64,000 nt of DNA from Neoarius graeffei (Eukaryota; Chordata; Actinopteri; Siluriformes; Ariidae). A program made the translations under genes and the position numbers. The DNA lies in contig NC_083587.1 in assembly GCF_027579695.1 (NCBI RefSeq), positions 5,382,001 through 5,446,000 of the forward strand, written 5' to 3'. This document shows, in pieces, positions 33,454 through 46,866 of this stretch. How positions within the stretch are numbered: the first letter of the stretch is position 1; the number at the start of each line of letters is the position of its first letter. The notes beneath the pieces were generated by a model. That model was not told the origin of the DNA. It made no database searches and saw nothing but the letters and a program-made list of their open reading frames with translations.

Positions 33454-34343
33454 GTTATCTGATTGAAGAATCATACAGACAAGTATACAAGTTGAAGATT
33501 TTGATGAGGAAATAAGTGAAATTAGTTCGGTCTCTCTAAAGGGTGTAAAACAAAAATCATTGCTCTGATGTAGTTCTATTGTTCTCTACAGGGATACTTA
33601 TTAAATTGCCTAGTTTCAAATTAATAGTTTGATATTTTTGCCTGATATTTTCAAATTTTCCACTGAAAAAACTTAAGTCATCACTATTACGTACATACTG
33701 AAGGCATGCATGTTTTGTTGTGGCAACTCTCTAACTCTCCAAGCAAAAAATAATTCAAAGTCCCAGAGGTTGCAGAAAGGTTTAGACTTTTATTATATCA
33801 AATAATAAAAGCTGTCTTCGGTCTGCAGAGTGAACAGAGTCAAAATTACAAAGCTCTCATTTTGTACTGTCTCAAAGAAAAAACACAGGTGTATACAAAT
33901 AATTTCATTGGTTATCATGTCCCGTTATACCACTTCAACATTTTCTATTGGGCAATACACCTCACACCTCTCATATTTTGCATCAACTGAGCCAAATTTT
34001 CCAGCATAAATGGTCCATTCAGAAAGAATCAAACCACATGATAAGAGGTGGTATACAGCATTCAGCATGTACAATACATGATTCAAAATGGCTGGGGTCA
34101 AATCAAGTTAAAGACTAATACAGGCCGCAGGTGGTAACTAGCGCAACACTCGTGTCCTTGGCCAGTCTCCCACACTATAAGATTACACTTTTTGAATAGG
34201 CCTGTGATTTAACAGAAAACAACCTTCAGTATAAACTCTCTCAATGTCTTTGCTGTATTTTAGCGGAGCTCCTGCGTGGGCCTTAATGGTAAACCCATAG
34301 AGTCGATTTTTTTGTGGTTTGTCCATGTACGTGTACCACCACT
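33454..34343. other. No recognised gene
   Basis: On the minus strand, 33970 to about 33715 has a CCAAT box and a duplicated ATAATAAAAG, and might be part of an LTR; support is weak. Nothing else assigned. Confidence 0.35.
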
Positions 34344-34412
34344 CATACACACCGCCTAGTGGCCAGTGTTAGCAATTACAAGTCATACACACCACCTAGT
34401 GGTCAGTGTTAG
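34344..34412. repeat. 40-bp minisatellite, split by Tc1
   Basis: CACACC(A/G)CCTAGTGG recurs with a 40-bp period (34351 and 34391). A degenerate third unit follows the Tc1 at about 36009-36043. Confidence 0.75.
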
Positions 34413-34414
34413 TA

Positions 34415-36006
34415 CAACCCCGATTCCAAAAAAGTTGGGACAAAGTACAAATTGTAAATAAAAACGGAATGCAATAATTTACAAATCTCAAAAACTGATA
34501 TTGTATTCACAATAGAACATAGACAACATATCAAATGTCGGAAGTTAGACATTTTGAAATTTCATGCCAAATATTGGCTCATTTGAAATTTCATGACAGC
34601 AACACATCTCAAAAAAGTTGGGACAGGGGCAATAAGAGGCTGGAAAAGTTAAAGGTACAAAAAAGGAACAGCTGGAGGACCAAATTGCAACTCATTAGGT
34701 CAATTGGCAATAGGTCATTAACATGACTGGGTATAAAAAGAGCATCTTGGAGTGGCAGCGGCTCTCAGAAGTAAAGATGGGAAGAGGATCACCAATCCGC
34801 CTAATTCTGCACCGACAAATAGTGGAGCAATATCAGAAAGGAGTTCGACAGTGTAAAATTGCAAAGAGTTTGAACATATCATCATCTACAATGCATAATA
34901 TCATCAAAAGATTCAGAGAATCTGGAAGAATCTCTGTGCGTAAGGGTCAAGGCCGGAAAACCATACTGGGTGCCCGTGATCTTCGGGCCCTTAGACGGCA
35001 CTGCATCACATACAGGCATGCTTCTGTGTTGAAAAATCACAAAATGGGCTCAGGAATATTTCCAGAGAACATTATCTGTGAACACAATTCACCGTTGCCA
35101 GCTAAAACTCTATAGTTTAAAGTAGAAGCCGTATCTAAACATGATCCAGAAGCACAGACATCTTCTCTGGGCCAAGGCTCATTTAAAATGGACTGTGGCA
35201 AAGTGGAAAACTGTTCTGTGGTCAGATGAATCAAAATTTGAAGTTCTTTATGGAAATCAGGGACACCGTGTCATTTGGACTAAAGAGGAGAAGGACAACC
35301 CAAGTTGTTATCAGCGCTCAGTTCAGAAGCCTGCATCTCTAATGGTATGGGGTTGCATTAGTGCGTGTGGCATGGGCAGCTTACACATCTGGAAAGACCC
35401 CATCAATGCTGAAAGGTATATCCAGGTTCTAGAGCAGCATATGCTCCCATCCAGACGATGTCTCTTTCAGGGAAGACCCTGTATTTTCCAACATGACAAT
35501 GCCAAACCACATACTGCATCAATTACAGCATCATGGCTGCGTAGAAGAAGGGTCCGGGTACTGAACTGGCCAGCCTGTAGTCCAGATCTTTCACCCATAG
35601 AAAACATTTGGCGCATCATAAAATGGAAGATACGACAAAAAAAGACCTAAGACAGTTGAGCAACTAGAATCCTACATTAGACAAGAATGGGTTAACATTC
35701 CTATCCCTAAACTTGAGCAACTTGTCTCCTCAGTCCCCAGACGTTTACAGACTGTTGTAAAGAGAAAAGGGGATGTCTCACAGTGGTAAACATGGCCTTG
35801 TCCCAACTTTTTTGAGATGTGTTGTCATGAAATTTAAAATCACCTAATTTTTCTCTTTAAATGATACATTTTCTCAGTTTAAACATTTGATACGTCATCT
35901 ATGTTCTATTCTGAATAAAATATGGAATTTTGAAACTTCCACATCAGTGCATTCCGTTTTTATTTACAATTTGTACTTTGTCCCAACTTTTCTGGAATCG
36001 GGGTTG
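34415..36006 (+). mobile_element. Tc1 transposon family A, copy 3
   Basis: Same termini as copies 1 and 2, with TA at 34413-34414 and 36007-36008. It lies within the 40-bp minisatellite. Confidence 0.95.
34777..35788 (+). pseudogene. Tc1 family A transposase, several breaks
   Basis: Opens as MGRGSPIRLILH. It slips frame near 35030 (an extra A before the ITKW-equivalent segment), loses a few codons near 35095, has a TAG at about 35122, and slips again in an A-run near 35640. The catalytic signatures [15 protein letters not shown] and SPDLSPIEN remain readable. It is the most decayed of the three family A copies. Confidence 0.9.
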
Positions 36007-36210
36007 TAATTACCAGTCACCCCCCCCAGTGGCCAGTGCTAGCCAGTAAAGAAATAAAACAAAAGAGACTGGCTATGATATAAGAAAATTCTACAACCCA
36101 GAAACAGATGGGAGCTCCGCTTTTAGGCAGTGCCTAAGTCTATATATTACTGTAATTATGATAATTCATAAACCAATTTATTATTACTTTTAAGAGAATT
36201 AACTTCATTT

Positions 36211-36325
36211 ATTCTCATTCTCTCTAGCCGCTTTATCCTTCTACAGGGTCGCAGGCAAGCTGGAGCCTATCCCAGCTGACTATGGGCGAAAGGCGGGGTA
36301 CACCCTGGACAAGTCGCCAGGTCAT
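36211..36325 (-). mobile_element. SINE 3' fragment
   Basis: Only the 3' third of the DANA-like SINE, on the minus strand: the CCTGTAG-type tail, CAGCTGGGATAGGCTCC and the GGGTGTACCCCGCC block. Confidence 0.85.
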
Positions 36326-36512
36326 TCTTTACTGAAAATTAACACACAACTTTGAATTAGTATTTAATCAGCATAAAAAGAAATCTGTACGTGTGGTTAT
36401 ATGAATCAGAGTACATTTGTGATTACTTAAGGTGTATGTATGGTCGTGATTACATATGTGCATATAAAATCAATTTCTGTGGTGGTCTTATTTCTAGTTC
36501 ATTTTGCTTTAG

Positions 36513-36568
36513 CAAAATCTTAAATTTTGATGTAATACTTTAGTATTACATAAAAATTTAAGATTTTG
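36513..36568. repeat. Near-perfect 27-bp-arm hairpin
   Basis: The left arm 36513-36539 and right arm 36542-36568 pair at 26 of 27 positions with a 2-nt spacer. AT-rich, so it could extrude as a cruciform or be a palindromic mini-element. Confidence 0.9.
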
Positions 36569-36589
36569 TTATCTTCTATTAGGGTGGAG

Positions 36590-37560
36590 AGAGTTGTTGA
36601 TCTCGCAGCATTAAAAGCTTCCCTTTGTAGTTCCAGAGGCTCTCCTTCCATGCTAAATGGAATACTATCAATTTTGTGTTTTAAGGTGCATGTGTGATTG
36701 TTATACCAGGGTGCTAGGTTTTATTTTATTTTCTCCTGAATTATTTTCTTTTAAGTGGAGCTACATTATCTAAAGTAAAGCAGAACGTTGACTGTAAGCA
36801 TTCAGTTGGCTGATCAAGTTCTGTGGGGTCTAACGGGGATCCAATCAAATTGATAACTCTGGGAGACTACTGATAAAACTTTATGCAGTAGTTGATGTGA
36901 ATGTACTTTTGATGTGATGGCATGCAAGGTGCATATATTAAGACATTTCAAAAGAGATGAGGTAATGGTCTGAGGGAGCTTCAGACTGTATAAGTGTGAC
37001 TATATTTTCTATATTTAATACAAATGCAAGTATTAGATCGAGAATGTGACGATTAGGAATCATACAAAAACCTCAAAAAAAATAGGGTTAGATCCCGTGA
37101 CACTCATTAACCCCTACTGAATCTAGAATGGACAGGAATGCTGTTCTCAGTCTCTTCCAGGTGATCAAAACAAATAACGTCTCTAACAATCTGTTGTCTC
37201 AATAAACAACCAGGTTTGAGATGAAATGCGCAAATTCAGAAAGAACTTCAGAATATAGACCACGGGTCAGGAAATAATAATTAGCTGAACTGACCAGGTA
37301 GAATTATTTTTTTAGCTACATATATTAGGATAAAGTACTTCAAACATACTGAATTTTTGTTCAGGTTTTGTACGATTCCTAGATTATCATTATAAATAAC
37401 TGATGGCTTCTCCTCTACCAATGAGACAAGGTGGATGCATATAGCTGGAACAGCTTCATTTCAAATGGTCCATACTCATTTGGTTTGATCCACAGTTCTA
37501 TTATAGTACATTAAACTCCTGATCAGTACAAATTCCATTAACAATTAGTCTCATGCTGCA
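36590..37560 (-). mobile_element. Decayed LINE fragment (endonuclease to linker)
   Basis: On the minus strand, scattered frames resemble the endonuclease C-terminus of fish LINEs: a SILDSVG-like segment and ILDLILAF near 37130-37040, then TLIQSEAPSDHYLISFEM near 36990. An LDNVAPLK-like linker follows near 36765. Frames break repeatedly and flanks are unclear. It lies just 3' of the PRDM9-like gene. Confidence 0.55.
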
Positions 37561-37855
37561 GTATTACATTGATAATAGTGGTGCAGTTTAATTGTCACTT
37601 GTATGGTGGTAATTAATGACTACTTAAGATCAAAAGAAAACAAGAATAGTCTTGTTTTAAACATCACTATAAGGTTACGTATTTTAAAACGGTCATATAA
37701 CATGAACAATAAAGTTCAAAGTACAGGTCATTTTCAGCCAAAACTGTAATAATAACCATATTTAATTTGACAATTTTAAATCATGCAATGCCTACAAGTT
37801 GGTGCACTTGTAGGTTTTAAATGTAACTGAATAAGTAAACATCTTTCCAGACTGA

Positions 37856-40275
<2,420 letters not shown>

Positions 40276-40590
40276 TGTGGCAGCAGGGGCATGGCCAGGG
40301 AAGGTGAGTGGCAAAGTCAATGCACCTGTTGTCAATTAAATGTTGTGTGCGTATTTGTTGCAGTGACGGTGGAGGTTAGAAAAGGATCCCTCCTTTTCTA
40401 ACATCAGCATGATGGAAGAGCGCGAAGAGAAGGGAGCTCTCCCGGCCAGAACAAGTGTGTGTTCGTGTATGAGCAATGAGCAAGTGAGAGAATGAAGCTG
40501 AAAAGCAAGGTAAATAGTAAAAATAAAGAAGTGCGTGTGAACATCAGCTCCCGCCTGCCATGCTTCTTTACTCCACCCACATCAGGGACA
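40276..40590 (+). repeat. 5' LTR of the Gmr1-type element
   Basis: 315 bp, TGTGGCAG to GGGACA, with AATAAA near its 3' half. It is followed by a primer-site-like TGGTGCCGAAAGCC. Confidence 0.8.
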
Positions 40591-42312
40591 TACTATAGTG
40601 GTGCCGAAAGCCAGGAGTATGGAAGGGAATCACCACATGCAGTCCTCCCCATTTAAGGATCTCATCCATGCCCTTGTTACCACCCAGCAGAACCAGCATC
40701 AAGTGCTGACCGCCTTCCGGAAGGAACAAGAGCAATGCTTTGAATCCTTGATGCTGGCCCAGCAGGAAGATCGCCAGGCATTCTGCTCGTCTTGGCGGGG
40801 GCCTGGATTGCCACCGCGGCAGACCCTCCCCACCTTACCCTCACGAAGATGGGCTCACACGATGATCCACAGACCTTCATCGCTCTCTTCGAGCAAGCTG
40901 CCGAAGCATGGGGGTGGCCAATCAAGTGGCATGCCTACTTCCACTACTGACCGGCAAGGTGCAGCTCACCGTGCGGCAGCTCTCCGCCAACAGTTGGCTC
41001 ATATACGTGGACCTGAAGTGAGCCATCCTGCAGTGTGTCAGCCACGCCCCGGAACATCGTCAGTGCTTCTGGACGCTGACATTGGAGAAGGTCGGCCAGC
41101 CGTTTGCATTTGGCCAACAGCTCCAGGACGCCTGCTGGCAGTGGCAGAGGGCAAACAACTGTGACGCTGAGGGGATCATCGACCTGGTGACACTGGAGCA
41201 CTTCACTGCGGGTCTTCTGGAAGGAACGGCGGAATGGGTCCAGTGTCATCGCCCGGTGTTACTGGGTCAAGCCATCGAGTTGGCAGAGGACCATCTGGCA
41301 GCGGTTCCAGCAGCAGGCCTTTTCTCTTTTTCTCTCTTCTTCCCCCTCCCTCCTTTTCCCATCCCCACCCCATTCCCCCACTGCGGAGATGGGGGGCGGT
41401 TCCCCTCCAGCCGGCCCACCGCATCCATGGTGTCTCCCGTGTTCTTCTTCCAAGTCTGTCTCTTCTCCACCCCAGGTGAGTGATGCCCATAACACCAGTG
41501 CAGAGGGAAAGTCTGGGCTGGTATGCTGGCGCTGCGGGGAGCTGGGACATCTCCAGAGTCAGTGCTCCACAATGGAGGTGGGAGTTGTGATCTGGATCCC
41601 CTACGCGCCAGAGACTGCCCCCTATTGGACCAGAGCGTATCGTATACCGGGAAGTGTCCAAGGGGATACATCAGACCTCAATCCACCAAAGCCTGGTGCA
41701 AGGTGAGGCATTGGGGACAGCACAAGCAGTGAAGGTTGTGTGCATGCATGGGGATGTTCATAATTATCCTCTAGTGCCGATCCATATTCTATTTCAGGGA
41801 CAAAAGCATAAAGATGGCAGTTAATCCTCGTCTCACCCACCCTCTGATTTTGGGGACTGATTGGCCGGGATTCAGAAATTTAATAGAACACACAATAAGG
41901 GGTGGATCCTGCGTCATGGGGGGATCCTGGTGTGGCATTGACTGGGGAAGCTGTCACAGAGCTGTCTACATCAATGCGATGCAAAGAGTAAGGAGCAGCT
42001 AGCCCCTCCTCCCTCTCTCGGTGATTCCCTTGAGGATTTCCTATTAGAGTAGTCGCGACACAAGAATTTGCGTCATGCATTTGACCAAGTGAAAGTAATG
42101 GATGGTCAAACTCTCTAGCCAAATATGACACCCTCCTTCCTGCATTTCACTATTAAGGACAGGCTGTATCAAGTGACGCAGGACACTCAAACTGGTGAAC
42201 AGATAACACCAGTTGTTAATCCCTAAGAGCCATAGAGAACCTGTGTTCCCTGTGGCTCACTTTAATCCCATGACTGGACACCTAGGACAGGATATAAAAC
42301 TACCCCAAATAA

Positions 42313-42936
42313 TAGGGTGCATCAGTTGGCCCCTAAAAATGAAAAGTTCCTCCGATCATGATGCATTTTTGTTTTTATGTTCCTTTTGGTAAGAAAACAC
42401 ACTGGGTGAAATATTTTGACAAAATTCAAAAGTTTAATGGTGGCACCAGCAGCTCAAAGTTAGGAAAAAGCTGCTATTGTATGACTTTTATGACAAAATT
42501 TCGATCACTTTTCATGGAACATTATGGCACCTTATAGAGTATACCAAATATCTTAGATACACATTTTTAGTACATATTCTAAATATATTATCAAGCAAAA
42601 GTTTGAGTTTTAGCTGTTCATTGAATCATTGTTCAACTACTTTTAAACAATACAAATGTATTATGAATCACATTAATGCTTCTCAATCCCTTGCAAAGGT
42701 TCTTAGCATGATCTCTGGGTCACAAGAAATCAATAAATGGAGTCCAACATTGTGATTCAAACCTTACGCGAAAACATAAAATAAGTGTTTTTTGGCAAAA
42801 AATGAACCTCATGGTGCCACCATTAGACTTTTGAATATGGTCAGAAAATTGTGCAGGATGTCTTTATTGGTGAAAAGGAACACCCAAACAAAAATGCATC
42901 AGATTTTATGAAAGTGAGGGCAACTGATGCACCCTA
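42313..42936. mobile_element. 624-bp MITE, copy 2
   Basis: Same ends as copy 1 at 32791 and the same length. The flanks CCAAATAA (42305-42312) and CCGAATAA (42937-42944) match at 7 of 8 bases. It lies inside the Gmr1-type element. Confidence 0.85.
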
Positions 42937-43075
42937 CCGAATAATGGTGCGTTTTATTGGCCAGAGGTTTGCGGGGACGTTCATTGGTGGTGTGCAGCAT
43001 GCCACGAATGCCAATTAGTAAATCTCACGGCCACTCCAAAAGTGCCTTTGCGCCTGCTCCCTCTAATCAAGACCC

Positions 43076-44393
43076 CATTCGAGAGAATTGGTATGGATCT
43101 CGTCAGGCCATTAGATCAGTCAGTACAAGTATATTGCTTTATTTTAGTTCTGGTGGACTATGCAACACGATATCCAGAAGCAGGCCATGCTCCGCACTGT
43201 GGAGCAATAATAACTTGGAGTAATAATCCACAAGGACCACCAAGTAGCAGTTACCCTTGCGGCTGCGAGGAAATGGGCCCATGATGTCAATACCCATCAT
43301 TTCACCAACCTCTAACACTTGGGTCGATTGCAGCAGACCACTGGGTTTAGAATTGGAAGGCTTATGTTGCTGGCAGACAGTACACTCTCTGATGTGGGCC
43401 CAGGTGTCTTTGCGGATATCGGGCCACCAAGCAACCTCTAGGATGTGCCGGAGGGTCTTCAGGCGCCCAAAGTGTCCGCCTAAAGGATTGTCATGGTAAT
43501 ACTGCAAGAAAGTGGACTGCAGCTCCTTTGGGACAACTAGCTGGAATTTGTGCCCATCCCGTGTAATTGGGACTCGCCTGTAAAGCAGCCCCTGCTGGTC
43601 AACAAAGGTGATGCGGCTAGGAGAAACAGAGTCAGAGGAAGACATCTGCCCACGGACCCCTGCGATGTAAGTGTCTCTTCCTTGAGCAGCAGAAATTTCA
43701 TCCAGGGAGTTGGGCAGATCAACGACCACTTTTGTGGAGGCAGCACATATAGCGAGGCGTGGTGTCATTATGGTGGTATTATCAGCGGACATTGGACTGC
43801 GTGACAAGGCGTCGGGAACAACATTTAATGTACCCTTTCTGTAACGCACAGTAAAGGTGAAGGGCTGGAGTCTCAGTGCCCAGCGTATGAGGCGTGAAGA
43901 AGTTTTGGGGGTGTTAAAGACCCAAGACAGGGCTGCATGGTCTGTCACCACTTCAAATTGGACTCCTTCAAGGAAGTGTTGCCATTTCTCCACAGCCCAT
44001 ACAACAGCCAAACACTCCTTTTCAGATGTAGAGTAGTTTCTCTCGGCCCCATTCAGTAGGCGGGAAGCAAAGGCAATAGCGTGTTCGCCATCATCATCGT
44101 CCTGTGTCAATACTGCACCTAGCCCAATATCACTAGCATCCGTGGCAACCTTAAAGGACTTCGACAGGTCTGGATGAGCAAGCACCGGGGGAGATTGTAG
44201 TGCCTCTTTCAGTCTTTCCCAGCTCCTCTCACAGTCCTTCATCCACTTCCATTCAACATCCATTCAACATTCGAGAGAATTGGTATGGATCTCGTCAGGC
44301 CATTAGATCAGTCAGTACAAGTATATTGCTTTATTTTAGTTCTGGTGGACTATGCAACACGATATCCAGAAGCAGGCCATGCTCCGCACTGTG
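43076..44393. repeat. 126-bp direct repeats flanking a displaced gypsy fragment
   Basis: Gmr1 integrase sequence is present twice, at 43076-43201 and 44268-44393. Between the copies lies 43215-44261, which matches 47640-48686 of the whole gypsy element base for base where compared, in the same orientation and at the same length of 1047 bp. The fragment has no LTR or terminal repeat. A 13-nt filler precedes it, and a short repeat of ATTCAACAT sits at the right junction. Confidence 0.9.
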
Positions 44394-46192
44394 TGCAGAG
44401 GCATGCAGTGTTGCGGAAGCACTCTTCCGTGTTCTCTCCCGGGTCAGGATTCCTAAAGAAATCCTGACAGACCAAGGCACTATGTTTATGTCACACACAC
44501 TTCGTGAGCTGTAGGGAATTAAATCTATCCACACCAGCATCCATCACCCACAAACAGATGATTTAGTAGGGTTTGTAAGTTTGTAAGCGAAGATGCATGT
44601 AATTGGGATAAATGGCCCCAACCCCTGCTATTCGCAGTACGAGAAGTCTCATAAGCCTCCATGGGGTTTTCACCATTTGAATTATTATATGGGCAAAAGC
44701 CATGCAGCATTTTGGACGTGCTGCAGGAAAATTGGGAGGAGGGACCTTCAACCAGCAAGAACGAAATTCAGTATGTTCTCGACCTGCACGCAAAGCTCCA
44801 CACCCTCACATATTTAACCCAGGAACCTTAGGGAGTTCACGCCGGGAAACAAAGTACTTGTGTTATTGCCCACTTCAAGCTCCAAATTAGTTGCCAAATG
44901 GCAAGGGCCCTTCGAGATCACACGGCAAATCGGGGACGTTGACTATGAGGTGAAGCGAATGGATCGGGGCAGGGCTCTGCAAATATACCACTTCAACCAC
45001 TTAAAACATTGGAACGAGGGGGTCCCTGTGGCGTTGGCATTGGTACTTCCAGAGAAGCTGGGATCGGAGGTAAAAACAACCAAACCAACAACCCAAACCA
45101 CTCTGGTCCCTTGTGGAGACCACCTCTCACTGGCCCAACTCACAGAGGTTGCCAAGTTGCAAAGAGTTATCCGACGTGTTCTTGCCCCTTCCCGGCCACA
45201 CCCACCTCATAGAACACCACATTGAGATGTCCCCAGGGGTGGTGGTGCATAGCCACCCTTACCCGAACACAGAAAAAGGTGGTTTGGGATGAACTCAAGG
45301 CCATGTTCAACATAGGCATAATTAAGGAGTCACACAATGACTGGAGCAGCCCGGTGGGCCTGGTACCCAAGACCGATAGGTCGGTCCGGTTCTGTGTAGA
45401 CTACAGAAAAGTCAACACGGTGTCTAAATTCGACGCATACCCAATGCCTCGCATTGATAAGTTGCTCGATCGGTTAGGTGCTGCTCGCTTTTATTCGACA
45501 CTGGATTTAACAAAGGGATATTGGCAGATCCCCTTGACTCTTCTATACAGAGAGAAAACGGCCTTTTCCACACCCTTTGGATTACACCAGTTTGTCATGC
45601 TTTCTTTTGGGTTATTTGGGGCTCCTGCTACGTTCCAGTGGCTCATGGACAAGATCCTCCGTCCCCATGCCGCGTATGCAGCAATGAACCTTGATGACAT
45701 TATGATACGTATACAGCAATGATTGGCAGCAGCACCTTGAACACTTTAGGGCCGTTCTAGACTTGCTGAGATGTGCGGGGCTCAGAGCTAACCTGAAAAT
45801 GTGTGCAATTGGGCGAGTGGAAGTATGGTATCTGGGTTTCCACTTGAGGTCATGGGCAGGTGCATCCCCAAATTGACAAAACTTCAGCGATTGTGGCCTG
45901 CCCAAGACTGAAAAGGGAGCGAGGCCATTTCTGGGGCTGGCTGGCTACTATCATAGGTTCATACCTAATTATTCGGACATCACCAGCCTGCTGACTGATC
46001 TCACTAAAAAGGGAGCACCAGATCTGGTCCAGTGGACGGAACAGTGCCAACAGGCTTTCAACCAAGGTAAAAGCTGCACTGTGTGGGGGCCACTTTTACA
46101 CTCCCTTGACTTCTCTCTCCCTTTTATTTTGCAGACGGACGCATTGGACAGAGGGCTGTTTTGTCCCAGGAGGTGGAGGGCGAGGAACATCC

Positions 46193-46866
46193 TGTAACGA
46201 ACTCGATACGAGCCGTTAACAAATCTTGTAACTTAATGCATGAAACGCGCTTACAACATATTTCCAAAGTGAATATTTTATTGTGTGTTGGTGCATAGTG
46301 AGAAAGAGTGAGAGAATAGCCTTCAGGGCAGAGTCTTTAGTCCAACCACTGTACAAGCAGTATAACAAAAACCCGCGCACCGCCCGTGCGCTTTCCAAAA
46401 ACAAACAATCCTCGCCAGGAAAAAAGATAGGAAAAAAAAAAAAGGAGCGATCTCACCTCTTCAGATGTGGGTTTAAGTCCGTATGTACCTTCCTCAAAAA
46501 GGGCGAAGAAGGAAAAAAAATTAATCCTTAAGCGTGTAGTAGTCAATCTATCTCGGAGCATTGAAGAGTACTGAAGGATGTCAGAAATGTCCGTGCGCCG
46601 GCTTCCATCTACCTTCATTCATTCCTCTTTCCGCCTCTCCATTCAAAACCGAGCACGTGATTTAAAGGGTCTAAGGCCATAGGACAGGGGTGAGGAGGTG
46701 TGTGCGTGTGTGTGTGACAGGGTGAGTGACAGAGAAGAACCCTATAGACTTCCTATGCTCACGCTCGCCCTGAATTTCTCTTAAAGTGAGGCTTTCTATG
46801 TCTTACTTTACATAGATACTATTTTACGCTACTGATAAGTAAAAATTTTATGTGGCTGATGCTACA
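46193..46866 (-). repeat. 3' LTR of the gypsy element
   Basis: Minus-strand LTR, TGTAGCATC to CGTTACA, 674 bp, same as the copy at 51476-52149. Confidence 0.95.

Noticed and set aside
33715-33970. Minus-strand solo LTR
   Set aside because: CCAAT and poly(A)-like signals are suggestive, but no defined ends or target duplication.
43139-44263. Separate gypsy element on the minus strand
   Set aside because: It is an internal fragment matching the whole element at 46-52 kb, without LTRs; treated as a displaced copy.
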